Shown: positions 19,239-30,395 of the stretch, piece by piece | Numbering within the stretch: position 1 is the stretch's first letter | Layout: every line of letters begins with the position of its first letter | Source of the DNA: Linum tenue | Taxonomy: Eukaryota > Streptophyta > Magnoliopsida > Malpighiales > Linaceae | NCBI GenBank assembly: GCA_946122785.1 | Contig: CAMGYJ010000004.1 | Coordinates: 12,360,150 to 12,424,149, forward strand | Length of the DNA stretch: 64,000 nt | Reading direction: 5' to 3' | Translations under genes and position numbers: made by a program | Notes under the pieces: model-generated | What the model saw: the letters and a program-made list of their open reading frames with translations, nothing else | What the model was told of the DNA's origin: nothing | Databases searched by the model: none

Positions 19239-21255
19239 GATGACTACATATTTTTCAGTAATTAAGAAGGCAACCTCTTTATATACCATTTGATTTCCAA
19301 TTTTTCCTTCTTTTCTAATTTTATGGTCAAATTTTTTTGGCAAAATACACTTCTATAGCCATAACTTTCGTGCTTTTGACAATAATAGCCATTTTTGGAG
19401 AAATACCAGTCACCAGATATAGCCACTTCCATCCAATACTTTAACGATGTCATCTAACATGCTAACTAGACTAACGAAAATGCTGACTTGGCGACGTTTC
19501 ATCAACAATAATGCCACATAGATTAATGGAAAATAAATGAAAATAAATGTAATAAAAAACAAAAAGTAATAATTAAAAGAAAAATTATTTAACAAAACAC
19601 TCCCAAAGCCCTCCACGGCTCCACCACCCCCTCCGACCGTCCCCATCTCTCCACCTAACCCTCCGGCGTCCCGATGCTCCACTGCCCCATCCCTCCAACT
19701 ACCCGCTCCGCCATCCTCATTCTCCACTGCTCCATCATCGTCCAAAACCCCAAATGCTTCTCAACTACCAATTGGAGAAAGTAGGTCGAGATCCTCTTCA
19801 ACTTCCCCAATTCCTTCCCCGAAAAAATCTAATTTTCGAGAAATAATCCCCTCTGCCAAACAAAAAAACCTAATTTCCGCTTCCGTTCTTGCTTCCCCAA
19901 CCCTCACAGATTCAATAATGGCAGAGGGAAACGGAGACGACTAGGCCAATCATATGCCTCCTCGAAGCTACGGTACTGACGACGACGCAATTCGGTGAGA
20001 ACGACAAGCTGAAGAGGACAACAAAGTGTTGAGCTCGAGGCTTGCTCTCGCGAAGGAGGAGTGCGACGACCTGATATGAAGGATTACGTCAAGTTCGAGC
20101 AGGACCCATAAGCTTGATCCTAGTCCATAAGCAATGAAGTTGCGTTGGCGGCCGGCAGTGCGGCAACGAGCGCCGTGATGATGACAACGGGAATGGGATA
20201 TTGGAGAAATCGAAGGAGGAATTGGGGAAGTTGAATGAATCTGGGTGGGTGCTCACTGTAGATTTTGGTGGTAGTTGGATAGGATGAATTGGGGAAGTTC
20301 CAATGAATCTTAGTCTACTTCCTCCAATTGGAACGACAACAGCTGATCTGCTCGACATAGAAGCTATTAAAGGATCAGGAGTCATTTCTGGAATCGTAGC
20401 GACAAAGCAGAGGACGTCGGAAGCAGCCGAGTTCTTGTCTCCAGAGAAGAAATCTTTAAATGGGATTTAACATATAAAAATATTTTTTATTTTCAAAATC
20501 ATTCTAATGTTCATCTAACTGACGGAATAGTTGACGGTGTTAAAGTATTTGGTGAAAATGGCTAAATTTTTCCAACAAGTTTAAAAAATGTGGATATATG
20601 TGGTATTTCTCCAAAAGTGGCTATTATTGTCATAAACGCGAAAGTTATGGCTATAGAAGTGTATTTTACCAAATTCTTTTAGGGTAATTTTGAAAATAAA
20701 AAATTTACCGCATCTCATTGTTATTTCCTTTAATCTCCTTCTCTCGTTTCAACCCTAACAATATACATCTATCTCCCAGCTACCTCATTGACCCTTGCCT
20801 CTCTTCTTGGCGACAACTGCCGCCCGATGCTCGCCTCCCCCTCTCTCTCTCTCTCTCATCGGCGACGACAACCGTCTATCGCCCTCCATCCCTCTCTCTC
20901 CCCCGTTGTTACCCTCCCTCCACCGCGGGGTTAGGGGATGATCTGGTGCAGTGGTGGTTAGTTATCAACTGCAAGGCTTCTGCTTCATCAACGTGACGCC
21001 GCCGCTGAGCGGCGGAGGGTCGTTCGTGGAGCAGAAGTAGTTGGGGTGTTGAGACAGAACCAGAGGTTGCGGTGGGGTCGACAATGACATCGGTAGAGGA
21101 GACGCCTTTGGAGAGGAGGGGATGGAATTCCGATTGAACAAGGAGGGCGCACAACAGCAGCCTTATCATTCGACAACGATGTCATTGTCATCTTTGTGTG
21201 CTCGCAATTGGATTCTGAATTGGTAGTGGTATTGTATTGTTACAAGTTTGGTATA
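19239..21255 (+). repeat. Copy 1 of a ~675-bp tandem duplication, split by a MULE-like element
   Basis: 19239-19338 and 20671-21255 match 21313-21984 closely. The GC-rich half (about 20710-21230) looks gene-derived: it has CTCTCT tracts, GCCGCC motifs and frames open on both strands, but no family is recognisable. A minus-strand frame of 86 codons (20909-21169) is kept in copy 2 (21636-21896), as expected from recent duplication. Confidence 0.7.
19339..20670. mobile_element. MULE-like element, possible Pack-MULE (1,332 bp)
   Basis: Left end GGCAAAATACACTTCTATAG; the right end reverse-complemented starts GGTAAAATACACTTCTATAG, with inverted-repeat homology of about 75 bp. Flanking 10-mers aaattttttt and aaattctttt differ at one base. 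The neighbouring tandem copy (near 21395-21412) is the matching empty site. The interior (about 19600-20460) is GC-rich with exon-like frames on both strands and in-frame stops, so captured gene fragments are likely; donor unknown. No transposase. Confidence 0.75.
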
Positions 21256-21312
21256 AATAATTTTCTCAACCATAGGCTTCTTTTATCTTTTAAAGGTTCC
21301 CACTTGAGTTAG

Positions 21313-21984
21313 GATGGCTACATATTTTTGAGTAATTAAGAAGGCAACCTCTTTATATACCATTTGATTTCCTATTTTTCCTTCTTTTCTAATTTTATGG
21401 TCAAAATTATTTTAGGGTAATTTTAAAAATAAAAAATTTACTGCATCTCATTGTTATTTCCTTTAATCTCCTTCTCTCTTTTCAACCCTAACAATATACA
21501 TCTCTCTCCTAGCTACCTCCTTGACCCTTGCCTCTCTTCTTGGCGACAACTGCCGCCCGGCGCTCGCCTCCCTCTCTCTCTCTCATCGGCGACGACAGCC
21601 GTCTATCGCCCTCCATCCCTCTCTCTCCCCCGTTGTTACCCTCCCTCCGCCGCGGGCTTAGGGGATGATCTGGTGTAGTGGCGGTTAGTTATCAATTGCA
21701 AGGCTTCTGCTTCATCAACGTGACGCCGCCGTTGAGTGGCGGAGGGTCGTTCGTGTAGCAGAAGTAGTCGGGGTGTGGAGACAGAACCAGAGGTTGCGGT
21801 GGGGTCGACAATGACATCGGTAGAGGAGACGCCTTTGGAGCGGTGGGGATGGAATTCCGATTGAACAAGGAGGGCGCACAACAGCAGCCTTATCATTCGA
21901 CAACGATGTCATTGTCATCTTTGGGTGCTCGCAATTGGATTCTGAATTGGTAGTGGTATTGTATTGTTACAAGTTTGGTATTGA
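21313..21984 (+). repeat. Copy 2 of the ~675-bp tandem duplication (empty site)
   Basis: Homologous throughout to copy 1 but uninterrupted at the position where copy 1 carries the 1,332-bp insertion. Beyond 21984 the copies diverge. Confidence 0.75.
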
Positions 21985-22861
21985 TTTCTTGTTTGATTTT
22001 TGCAGTGTTATTAGTTCGGCAACGGGGACAAGAAAAGTACACATCTATGAACAACGTATGACCACTTCTATACCTATCAAATCAAACATATATACCGATA
22101 AAGATATATATCAATACCGGAATAATGATATTGCATATTCAAAAGTAGTAAACCCAACAATTAAACAAACTCAATCACCTGCTGTACATGTCTCGCGCTC
22201 CTCTTCAAATTCCTCATTAGTTGGTCTCAACTTATCACAGTAAAATTATCTTTACAATTTTTGGTACTGTTTTACTAGTAAAAGTTTAAATTTTCCCATG
22301 ATGGCTCTATAAGTAGGAAAAGTTTGAACGGCCTTTTACTAGGATCCGAGACCTGACTTTCCAAAAGAAGAAGCTATTGTAAGAAGGTGGGCGCCAATGA
22401 ATGGATTCATGATCATTGATTGGGTTGGCAGTACTTGGCACAGTATGATCGATAGTCACCCACTGATTCCTGGAAGGAATGTGAATATTTCGATGTGCCC
22501 TACAAAAACTTCCCAATCCCTAGTAATTAGTGAGTGATATGAAATTTCACCATTTAGGACAATTAAACAGGCAGCCTTTTACCCAGGAGACCATACCTCT
22601 TTTTACCATGGACCAGGAAACCGGATCGTATCGGACGGTTCGACCGGTAAAACCGGAAACCGGACCAGAAACGAAATGGTAGCCATTTTGTGGCTGAATT
22701 ATCGTATCGCCCGGTTTTTTTGGTTTAATCGGTCCGAAACGAATTATCGGCCGGTTTTGTTCTGACCGGCGACAGGCTATTTGAAATAAAACGTCGTTGT
22801 TCTATGCAAGAAAAATTATTAAAAAAAACAAAACGTCGAACTCTGAAAGCCAAACTCTAAT

Positions 22862-23220
22862 CCCTAATTGATTGCTCAAGAACGCCGCCACGCCGAGTCT
22901 TCCTCCCCTTCTCAACTGCCCTTCGTCTTCTCCAGCTCAGCCCTGCCTCTGGCGACCGGCGAGAAGGACGAGCTCGAGAACGCCATCGAGTCTCCCTCTC
23001 CTCTTCGAGCGCGGACCGCCCTTCGTCTTCTCCAACTCATCCCTGCCTCTGGCGACAGGCGAAAAGGAAGAGCTCAAGAACGTTGACGACGGCGGTCCCA
23101 TTTCAAATCAATTGCAGTCCGTTCTCTGCTGCCCGCCATTATTCCCTCCGATCTCCTTAACGTCGCCAAGATCTCTGCCCTCCCTCTCTGCCTTCCTAGT
23201 TCTTTGTTCGTAAATCGTAA
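22862..23220 (+). other. GC-rich, gene-derived stretch in the left arm of the fold-back
   Basis: Contains a direct duplication of about 65 bp (near 22918 and 23019, sharing gcccttcgtcttctcca) and frames open on the plus strand for 113 codons. The matching right-arm region (about 27340-27700, minus strand) has diverged strongly. No protein family recognised; captured host sequence is possible. Confidence 0.4.
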
Positions 23221-23542
23221 TGGAGGTTTTGTTTGAAGAGAGAAGCAGATTGAAATTCGTAAAATGGAGAGAGAGTGGAGAGAAAGTACTACTGGAAATT
23301 GGAAATTGGAATAGAGTAGACGAAGGGTTTTCCTTTACTAGTTGGAAAATTATTGCATGATACCTGAAATTATATTATATGTTTAGTCCCTGCAATATGA
23401 AGTTATTTCATTATATACCTATAACTTTTATGTTGATACTTTATTATTTTATATCCGGTATATTCGATATTATTCCGGTTTTACTCCGGAACGGTACTCT
23501 GATTTTGTCTACACGGTTTTTTGACAAAAAATATATTTTATT

Positions 23543-23666
23543 TGTAACATCCCGTTTCGGCTAAAATCGTATTTCGATCGCTAGAAAAGTTCGCGATTTA
23601 GAATCGAGCATTTCGACACTATTTCGACGAAAATCGGATTATCAATCGATCAGATAAGTATACGTA

Positions 23667-23706
<40 letters not shown>

Positions 23707-25803
23707 GGTCCATTTAATTCCACCGACCCATCATCTTCCCGTCCATTTCCTTTCTCCCTTTATCCATTTCCAGAACGAAGAGAAGCAGAGAGCGCGCAGG
23801 GAAGCGTCTGTGCAAAATTTCAGAGCTCAATTCTTGAGCTCTAGTAGCCCAAAAATCCCGTAAGTAATGCCTAATTCATCTATTCATCGTGATTTATCGA
23901 TTTAGAGCTTTAAAACGAGTTTTTGGTTCAGGAATTTCTTGAATTCCCGATAAGCCAAATTAGGGTTTCGGAGTATCCGGAAGCCGGATTGAGCCCAAAT
24001 TTCATATACGAGCTTCCTGCAGCAAGGTAATCAATCCTCTAGTTCTAATCCCTGAATTTTGGCTATTATTTAGGTCGGGGTCCAAACCGCTGAATTTAGC
24101 TCCGGCCAGGGTTTGATGTGTTTTTATCAAGAATTTGACCCGGAGCCTAGAACTAATATTGACGGGGATACTGCAGGGGATATTAGGACGGTCTCGGATT
24201 TTAATTCGGGGTTCGTTCGTGAAATTGACGTTTTAGTACGGGAAGCTTAAATCGGTGTTTGAACGACCAGAACTGGTGAGGGATTAGCACGGCATACCGG
24301 GTTTGTCGTATCACGATAATTATATTGATGCTTAGAATTGACCTAGGTGAATTAGAATGACATGATTAGGGGTGTATGGACTTTTATGCTATATGATGAA
24401 CCATGGATTGTTGTTTGATATTATTGACTTGCCCTAATCGATATGGACCTTGTTTATGTCGATGATTGCATACATGTTGCCCTTTGTGGCTTAACTGTTG
24501 ATATGACTTCTTGGTTGTTCGATAATGTGTTTTGACATGATGTGATATTATGGTTGTATTTGGATCCATAAGTGGGGGAATAAACTTCCCAAGGTGATAT
24601 TATGATGTTTAAGGAGGATGACTTGCACGAGGGTTTATCCCGAGGAAGTGCAATTATACGACTCCTGATTTACCTATGTTGAGCCAATTGTGGTCGGGTC
24701 AAGTACATGTGTAAGTAACGAATTATGATTAAGCAAGATGAGATATGGATCATGTATAAGATTACCAAATAAGAGTGATTTGGTCTCATGGTCAATTACA
24801 TAGTAATTAGGGCTCCCCATGCTATTACTCCGTTATGATATGTTATGTCACACCCCTGATGTGGTGTTGACCGTTGATTCATCATGAGATATGACCACAC
24901 CCAGAGTGGTGTTGAGTCCGATATGACCACACTCATAGTGGTGTCAGGTCCGATATGACTACACCGGCAGTGGTGGGTCCGATATGACCACATCCACGAG
25001 ATGTTTGGTCCGTATTCCCGGGAGAGTAATTAGCATGGGAGTAGCCAGGCGCCTATAAGTAAAACATGATAAGACGCATATGCATAAGTCCAGGTGGTCG
25101 AGTCTTTTGCCCATTGGGACATGAGGATGGCTGAGGTCCGATCCTAGTGCTTTGGCTTGTTTGCTAGATGTATGGTAGGGGTATGCTCTGTTATGAACTC
25201 ACGATGTTATGATTATCTCACTCAGCTATGAGCTAAGCCTCTTTTATTCTTCTTCTCTGCTTATGCTATGTGTAAGCAGATCATCAGCAGTAGCAGTAGC
25301 AAGTACTTAGGTGTGGGCAGAGTGAGGAGTTAAAGGCAGGATTAGGTATTGTCTTCAACTATTTTGTGCTTGGACTACTACTCGGGATTTTGGCCAGTGA
25401 TCCACACCTTTTTGTCAAAATGTTTTGAGAACGTTTTTCATGTGCATACTAGCTTCTGATGTAGTGTGAGATATCCACAGGTGTGGGAAGTTGATGATAT
25501 GTGTATATTGTGTAATTATGTAAGTTGTGATGATTATAACATGTATCAGTATAGTATGCAGTTGTGTAGTATGAAACTGTGACTATGGCTAAGAAAAGCC
25601 AATGGATATGGTTGTGAGTCTATATGTTTGTGATGAATTATTTTGCAGGATAAGTTGCAAGAACTGTTAGCCTATTACGCGAGTAATTCATGTCGAAATT
25701 TAATTTGGGTAAATTTTGATAATTAGTGTAACACCCGAGATTAATTCCGCTGCAATTGTATGAACAATATGATTAGGCAAAACGTATAGGGTAGGGTGTT
25801 ACA
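23543..25803. mobile_element. Solo LTR of a Ty3/gypsy-type retrotransposon (2,261 bp)
   Basis: Begins TGTAACATCCCG and ends GGGTGTTACA, the terminal type of long LTRs in plant Tekay/Del chromoviruses, with a perfect 5-bp duplication ttatt at 23538-23542 and 25804-25808. No primer-binding site, internal domain or second LTR follows, so it is a solo LTR. It holds an (AT)n tract near 23675-23705, and short tandem units around tccgatatgaccaca at about 24860-25000. It sits in the left arm of the fold-back. Confidence 0.85.
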
Positions 25804-25990
25804 TTATTATTACAAAAATGGTATTTACCGGTACAAAACGGTTGAACCACGGTCGTACCATGGTAAAGGAAACCGTACCGGACATCATACCGGATTCGTT
25901 TCTGGTAGGGTATTTTGTGGTAGAACCGTGATTCAACCGTTTCAAACCGTTAAATACCATTTTTGTAATAATAAAATATTATTTTTGTCA
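25804..25990. repeat. Central palindrome of the fold-back element
   Basis: ttattattacaaaaatggta at 25804 and its complement ending near 25977 bracket the fold-back's axis near 25885. The arms here are about 80 bp with few mismatches and are the best-preserved part of the inverted repeat. Confidence 0.7.
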
Positions 25991-26169
25991 AAAAACCGTA
26001 CCGGCCAAAACATTGTATCGTTCAGGAAAATACCAAAATAAAACCGAAATATACCGGATGGCGAATAGAAAATCATATAATATCAACATAATTTTTCTAA
26101 AATAAATTAGTCTACTATTCAAATTAGTCCACAAATCCCTCGTACCATATTGGCCATTGGATCAATTTC

Positions 26170-27045
26170 TAGGGGTGGGAAACGGGACGGGACGGGATAC
26201 CCGTCCCGTTTTAAACGGGTACCCAGTCCCATTTGGAGACCAAAGTCCATCCCATATCCCAAACTCATATGGGAAACGGGTACCCATTACCCGTGCGGGA
26301 CGGATAACGGGTACCCATACTACCCATAAAATACCCAAAGTTTAAAATTTAAATAACATCACATTTTCCCACTGCTGCTGCTGGCCGCCGGGTGAGAACT
26401 GAGAAGGAAGCCTGCTGCTGCTGGAGCTCCGCTGCTCGTCTAGCTTGTCGCTGACTGGAATTGAGGCGGCGGCTGCTCAAAGGAGAGGATGAGGAACTGA
26501 GACTCTGAGGCGGCGGCTGCTCAAAGGAGAGGATGAGGAACAGAGACTCTGAGGCGGCGGCTGCTCAAAGGAGAGGATGAGGAACTGAGACTCTGAGAGG
26601 GAGAGCTCACAGAGGCGGCGGCGGCGGTGAATGAACAGAGAAGCTGCGCGTATTCGCGTCCACTGTCCAGACCCAGAAGCAGAGAAGCTGCTAGGGCTGC
26701 CGGCTGCGCGTCCGTCCAGCCGTCCACTCTCAAATCTCAAGTCAACTCTCTGCGCGAGTGCGCGTCCAGACCAGTCGTGGGTAAGGCCGTAAGGGCCGAA
26801 ATTTTTTTTCAATTGGGCTGGGCCTGGCTGATTTAATAAATGTATTTGTACTTTGAATGGGTATTACGGGTACCCATATTACCCAAACGGGTATTAACGG
26901 GTAACCCGCGGGTACCCATATTAGGACAGTCCAATTCCAAGTCCCATCCATTTAAAATATTGCGGGTAATATGGGTACCCGTAACCCTTAAAAACGGGAC
27001 GGGTACGGGTATACCCAAATACCCGTTTCCCGTTGCCCACCCCTA
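26170..27045. mobile_element. hAT element D in the right arm of the fold-back (876 bp)
   Basis: Left end TAGGGGTGGGAAACGGGAC, right end (reverse complement) TAGGGGTGGGCAACGGGAA, perfect 8-bp duplication tcaatttc at 26162-26169 and 27046-27053. The ends carry ACCCGT-type repeats. The middle (about 26380-26790) is GC-rich, with three copies of a 44-bp unit (from 26463, period 44) containing gaggcggcggctgctcaaag. That part may be captured host sequence. Confidence 0.88.
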
Positions 27046-28249
27046 TCAATTTCCCTATCTCTCTCTCTCCTCCTTTCTTCTCAATTCTCTTTCTCCCTAG
27101 TCCCTATACGCCCTCACCAGTCACCACCATCAATCAATTTCCCATACCCATTCTCTCTCCCTCCTTCTCCCTGTACCCGTTGTCCCTTTCACTATCAAAA
27201 TCTACCTCCCTTCTCTCTCCTCCTTTCTTCTCCCTGTACGCCCTCACCACCATCAATTCATTTGACAATTTCCCATACCCATTCTCTCTCCCTCCTTCTC
27301 CCTGTACCTTCTCACTATCAAAATCGATTCCACATCCTCTGCCTTTCAAACAAATGCAGCACAAAATCAACAAGAGTAGAGGCTCAAGAGGGATTGTGCG
27401 AGAAGGGACCGCCGGAGGCAAGAGAAAGATTGGCGGTTCAGGGAGGTTCTGTTGAGCAGGGAAAGGAGCAGCGAGCGGCGCGTTCTTGAGCAGGGGAGGA
27501 GCGGTGGCGGAGAGGAGCGTCGGAGCAGAGAGCAGCGGCGGAGCGGGGAGCAAGGATCGACTCGAGGAGAAGAGGAGCGGCGTCGCAGGTCGTCGTCGGT
27601 CGATCTCTGGTCGCGGGTTGCCGCTTGCTGATCGCCAGTCGCGAAGAGGAGCAGCTGGGAAGAAAGAAAGCTGCTGGCTGCTTGCTCCTGTTTGGCGTGA
27701 CTTCCATAGAGATTAGGGTTTGCGTTTTTGGCCTTTGTCTTAATTTTTTTTTAATTTTTGGAGGTAAAACGACAACGTGTTAGTCCCATAAGGCTACCGC
27801 CGGTTAGACCAAAACCGGGCGGTATTTCCTTTCATGCCGGTTGAACCGAAAAACCGGCCGGCACGAAATTCTGGCCAGTTTTACTCTACCGTATCGCCCT
27901 AGGTCCGATTTCCGGTTTTTCCGATTGAATCGGCCGGTACGATCCAGTTCCATTACCATGGGTCGTACCACAAAATACCATACCAGAAAAGAATCTGGTA
28001 TGATGTCCGGTACGGTTTCTATTACCATGCTTTTTACCACAACGATTTTCCGCTCTAAGGAAAGTGACAAACTGATCAGACCAGACCAAGGAAAGTGAAA
28101 AGAGGTAGAAGAAAGTTGCAGTCACCTGGGTCAGGAGAGGAGATGGATCAATGATTTAGAGAGAAATTTTTATTTTCACACAAACATAAAAAGGAAAAGA
28201 GAAAAAGTACAAAATGATGGGGACAAAGCAGCAGCAACACAGTGCTAGC

Positions 28250-28960
28250 TTCCAGTTGTTATTACGCAGCCCAAGTTGTTATGGCTGTATCCATTAAGAA
28301 GCCTTCGTGGGCTTTACAGTTGCGGGTTCATCTGCACAGTGTTCATTGGCGGAGACAATCACCACCAGTCCACCACCACTGCAATGCCTGGGTGATTGTG
28401 CTCGCTTTCAGTTGCTGTGATGAAGCCCAAGTTATGACTGTTTGTGGGCTTTTCGGTTGCTGATTCATCTGGGCAATGTTCTTTGATTGATCCATTAAGG
28501 ATGGGTTTGATGGGCTTGCAATATCAGATAGTCTCAGAGGCCAGAGCTAGCTTTCAGTTCACTGCGAGCCCAAATAAATAAACAGTCAAATCAATTAGAG
28601 GTGGGGAGTTAAGAGCTGTGGATTTTAAGGTTGCAGGTTTTGTTGTTATTGGTAAAAGACAAACAAGTCATGATGATGAGAGCCTTTTTTACCCCGCAGT
28701 ATTCTAATGCAGGAATTGTGTACTGTACCACATCGATAAATTAGAAAGGTATAATTGTGTATTTAGTTAGTTTTACGGAAACAACCAATCGGCCTAGTGG
28801 CGGGGTTGACGGGCTAACACTACCCGGCCGGCCCAGGGCTGGCTTGTTAGCCAATTATTACAATTACTTGGGCCCAGATAAGGGCCGACTCTGGTGGTTG
28901 CAGGCCTCGAACCCCGTTTAACTGAGATTGAGATGGCTATGGTTACTCACTAACCATTAT
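28250..28960 (+). repeat. Dispersed repeat R1, copy C (most complete, uninterrupted)
   Basis: Contains all R1 blocks in order, with an internal duplication of the gaagcccaagttatgac region (about 28265 and 28420). It ends in ggctatggttactcactaac. It serves as the reference for the breaks in copies A and B. Confidence 0.65.
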
Positions 28961-28969
28961 TTTAATTTT

Positions 28970-29148
28970 TCCAACATCTAGTTTTTTTATATGTCAATTA
29001 AAAAAAAAAGTCGTAGTTGATATACTAATTTTTCTTTTATATGTCAATTAAAAAAAAAGTCGTAGTTGATATACTAATTTTTCCAACATCTAGTTTTTTT
29101 ATATGTCAATTAAAAAAAAAAGTCGTAGTTGATACTCTATAAATATAT
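28970..29148. repeat. Short tandem repeat (~50-60-bp units)
   Basis: Three copies of a unit containing atatgtcaattaaaaaa and gtcgtagttgata, at about 28990, 29038 and 29100. Confidence 0.75.
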
Positions 29149-30395
29149 TATAGCATTTCAAATTTTCTGTAATGAAAGCGAAAGTCGGAAGGGTAATTGT
29201 GTCTTCACAATCATTATTTATTTTTCATTCATAAAAAAAAATCAATCTCGGAATTCAAACCATGGTCTTTCCAAAAAAAGACAACAATCATTACCAGTAA
29301 CACTAAAGCAATGTTCTGTATCTTTTTAAATACAAAATCTGAAAATTTATAAGTCGAAAAATTATATTACTTTTTCACTATTGTTCACTAGCCCACTAAC
29401 TCTCCCGAAAGTACTTTCTTTGTTATTTGATATTATAATTTTCATATTTTGATTATTTTAATTTGAGTTTAATAGTAAATTTAATTTATGCCTCTTATAG
29501 CATTTCAAATTTTCTGCAACGAGAGTGAAAGTCGGAAGGATAATTGTGTCTTCACAATCATTATTTATTTTTCATTCATAAGAAAAAAAATCAATCTCGG
29601 AATTCAAACCATGGTCTTTCCAAACAAAGACAACAACCATTTACTTTTTCACTATTGTTCACTAGCCCACTAACTCTCCCGAAAGTACTTTCTTTGTTAT
29701 TTGATATTATAATTTTCATATTTTGATTATTTTAATTTGAGTTTAATAGTAAATTTAATTTATGCCTCTTATAGCATTTCAAATTTTCTGCAACGAGAGT
29801 GAAAGTCGGAAGGATAATTGTGTCTTCACAATCATTATTTATTTTTCATTCATAAGAAAAAAAATCAATCTCGGAATTCAAACCATGGTCTTTCCAAACA
29901 AAGACAACAACCATTTACTTTTTCACTAATGTTCACTAGCTCACTAACTCTCCCGAAAGTACTTTCTTTGTTATTTGATATTATAATTTTCATATTTTGA
30001 TTATTTTAATTTGAGTTTAATAATAAATTTAATTTTATGCCTCTTATAGCATTTCAAATTTTCTGCAACGAGAGTGAAAGTCGGAAGGATAATTGTGTCT
30101 TCACAATCATTATTTATTTTTCATTCATAAGAAAAAAAATCAATCTCAGAATTCAAACCATGGTCTTTCCAAACAAAGACAACAACCATTACCAGTTACA
30201 CTAAAGCAATGTTCTGTATATTTTTAAATACAAAATCTAAATATCTAAAGTCGAAAAATTATATTACTTTTTCACTATTGTTCACTAGCCCCTAACTCTC
30301 CCGAAAGTACTTTCTTTGTTATTTGATATTATAATTTCCATATTTTGATTATTTTAATTTGAGTTTAATAGTAAATTTAATTTATGACTCTTATA
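29149..30395. repeat. Tandem array of four ~275/347-bp units
   Basis: Units begin with tatagcatttcaaattttct at 29149, 29496, 29770 and 30045. The first and last are longer because they keep a ~74-bp stretch (with actaaagcaatgttctgta) that the middle two lack. Open frames of about 60 codons recur because the units repeat; they show no sign of coding. Family unknown. Confidence 0.85.

Larger units (their letters stand above)
22609..28029. mobile_element. Fold-back element with ~1-kb inverted arms, enlarged by nested insertions
   Basis: Flanked by a perfect 10-bp duplication ctttttacca (22599-22608 and 28030-28039); the uninterrupted site is 32054-32063. Left arm: 22609-23542 plus 25804 to about 25885. 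Right arm: about 25890-26169 plus 27046-28029. Removing the solo LTR and the hAT element leaves about 2.3 kb, nearly all inverted repeat. Arms match at the termini (ATGG then AAACCG), at the outer GGATCGTAYCGG region, at a GC-rich part with ctcaagaacg, at atccggtatatt, and at the centre ttattacaaaaatggtattt. The arms have diverged. No transposase; the TSD length favours the Mutator superfamily. Confidence 0.75.
21985..28130. repeat. Segment S, copy 1 (interrupted by a fold-back element)
   Basis: About 22180-22608 and 28030-28125 match about 31660-32063 and beyond, sharing gaaaagtttgaacggccttt, gatcattgattgggttggca and, after the break, gaccaaggaaagtgaaaaga. The minus-strand reading frame visible in copy 2 (31456-31779) is decayed here. 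The break is at ctttttacca. Confidence 0.7.

Noticed and set aside
20718..21896. Duplicated plus- and minus-strand frames of 67-92 codons as a real gene family
   Set aside because: Both strands are open because of CT/GC-rich composition, and conservation between the copies is explained by recent tandem duplication.
23675..23706. (AT)n run as a possible regulatory or matrix-attachment site
   Set aside because: A simple microsatellite inside the solo LTR; nothing else supports a function.
29129..30000. Repeated ~60-codon frames beginning MCLHNHYLFF or similar
   Set aside because: Copies arise because the ~275-bp unit repeats; no family and low complexity.
28970..30395. Possible CRISPR-like array
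   Set aside because: Units are adjacent tandem repeats without unique spacers, in a plant nuclear context.
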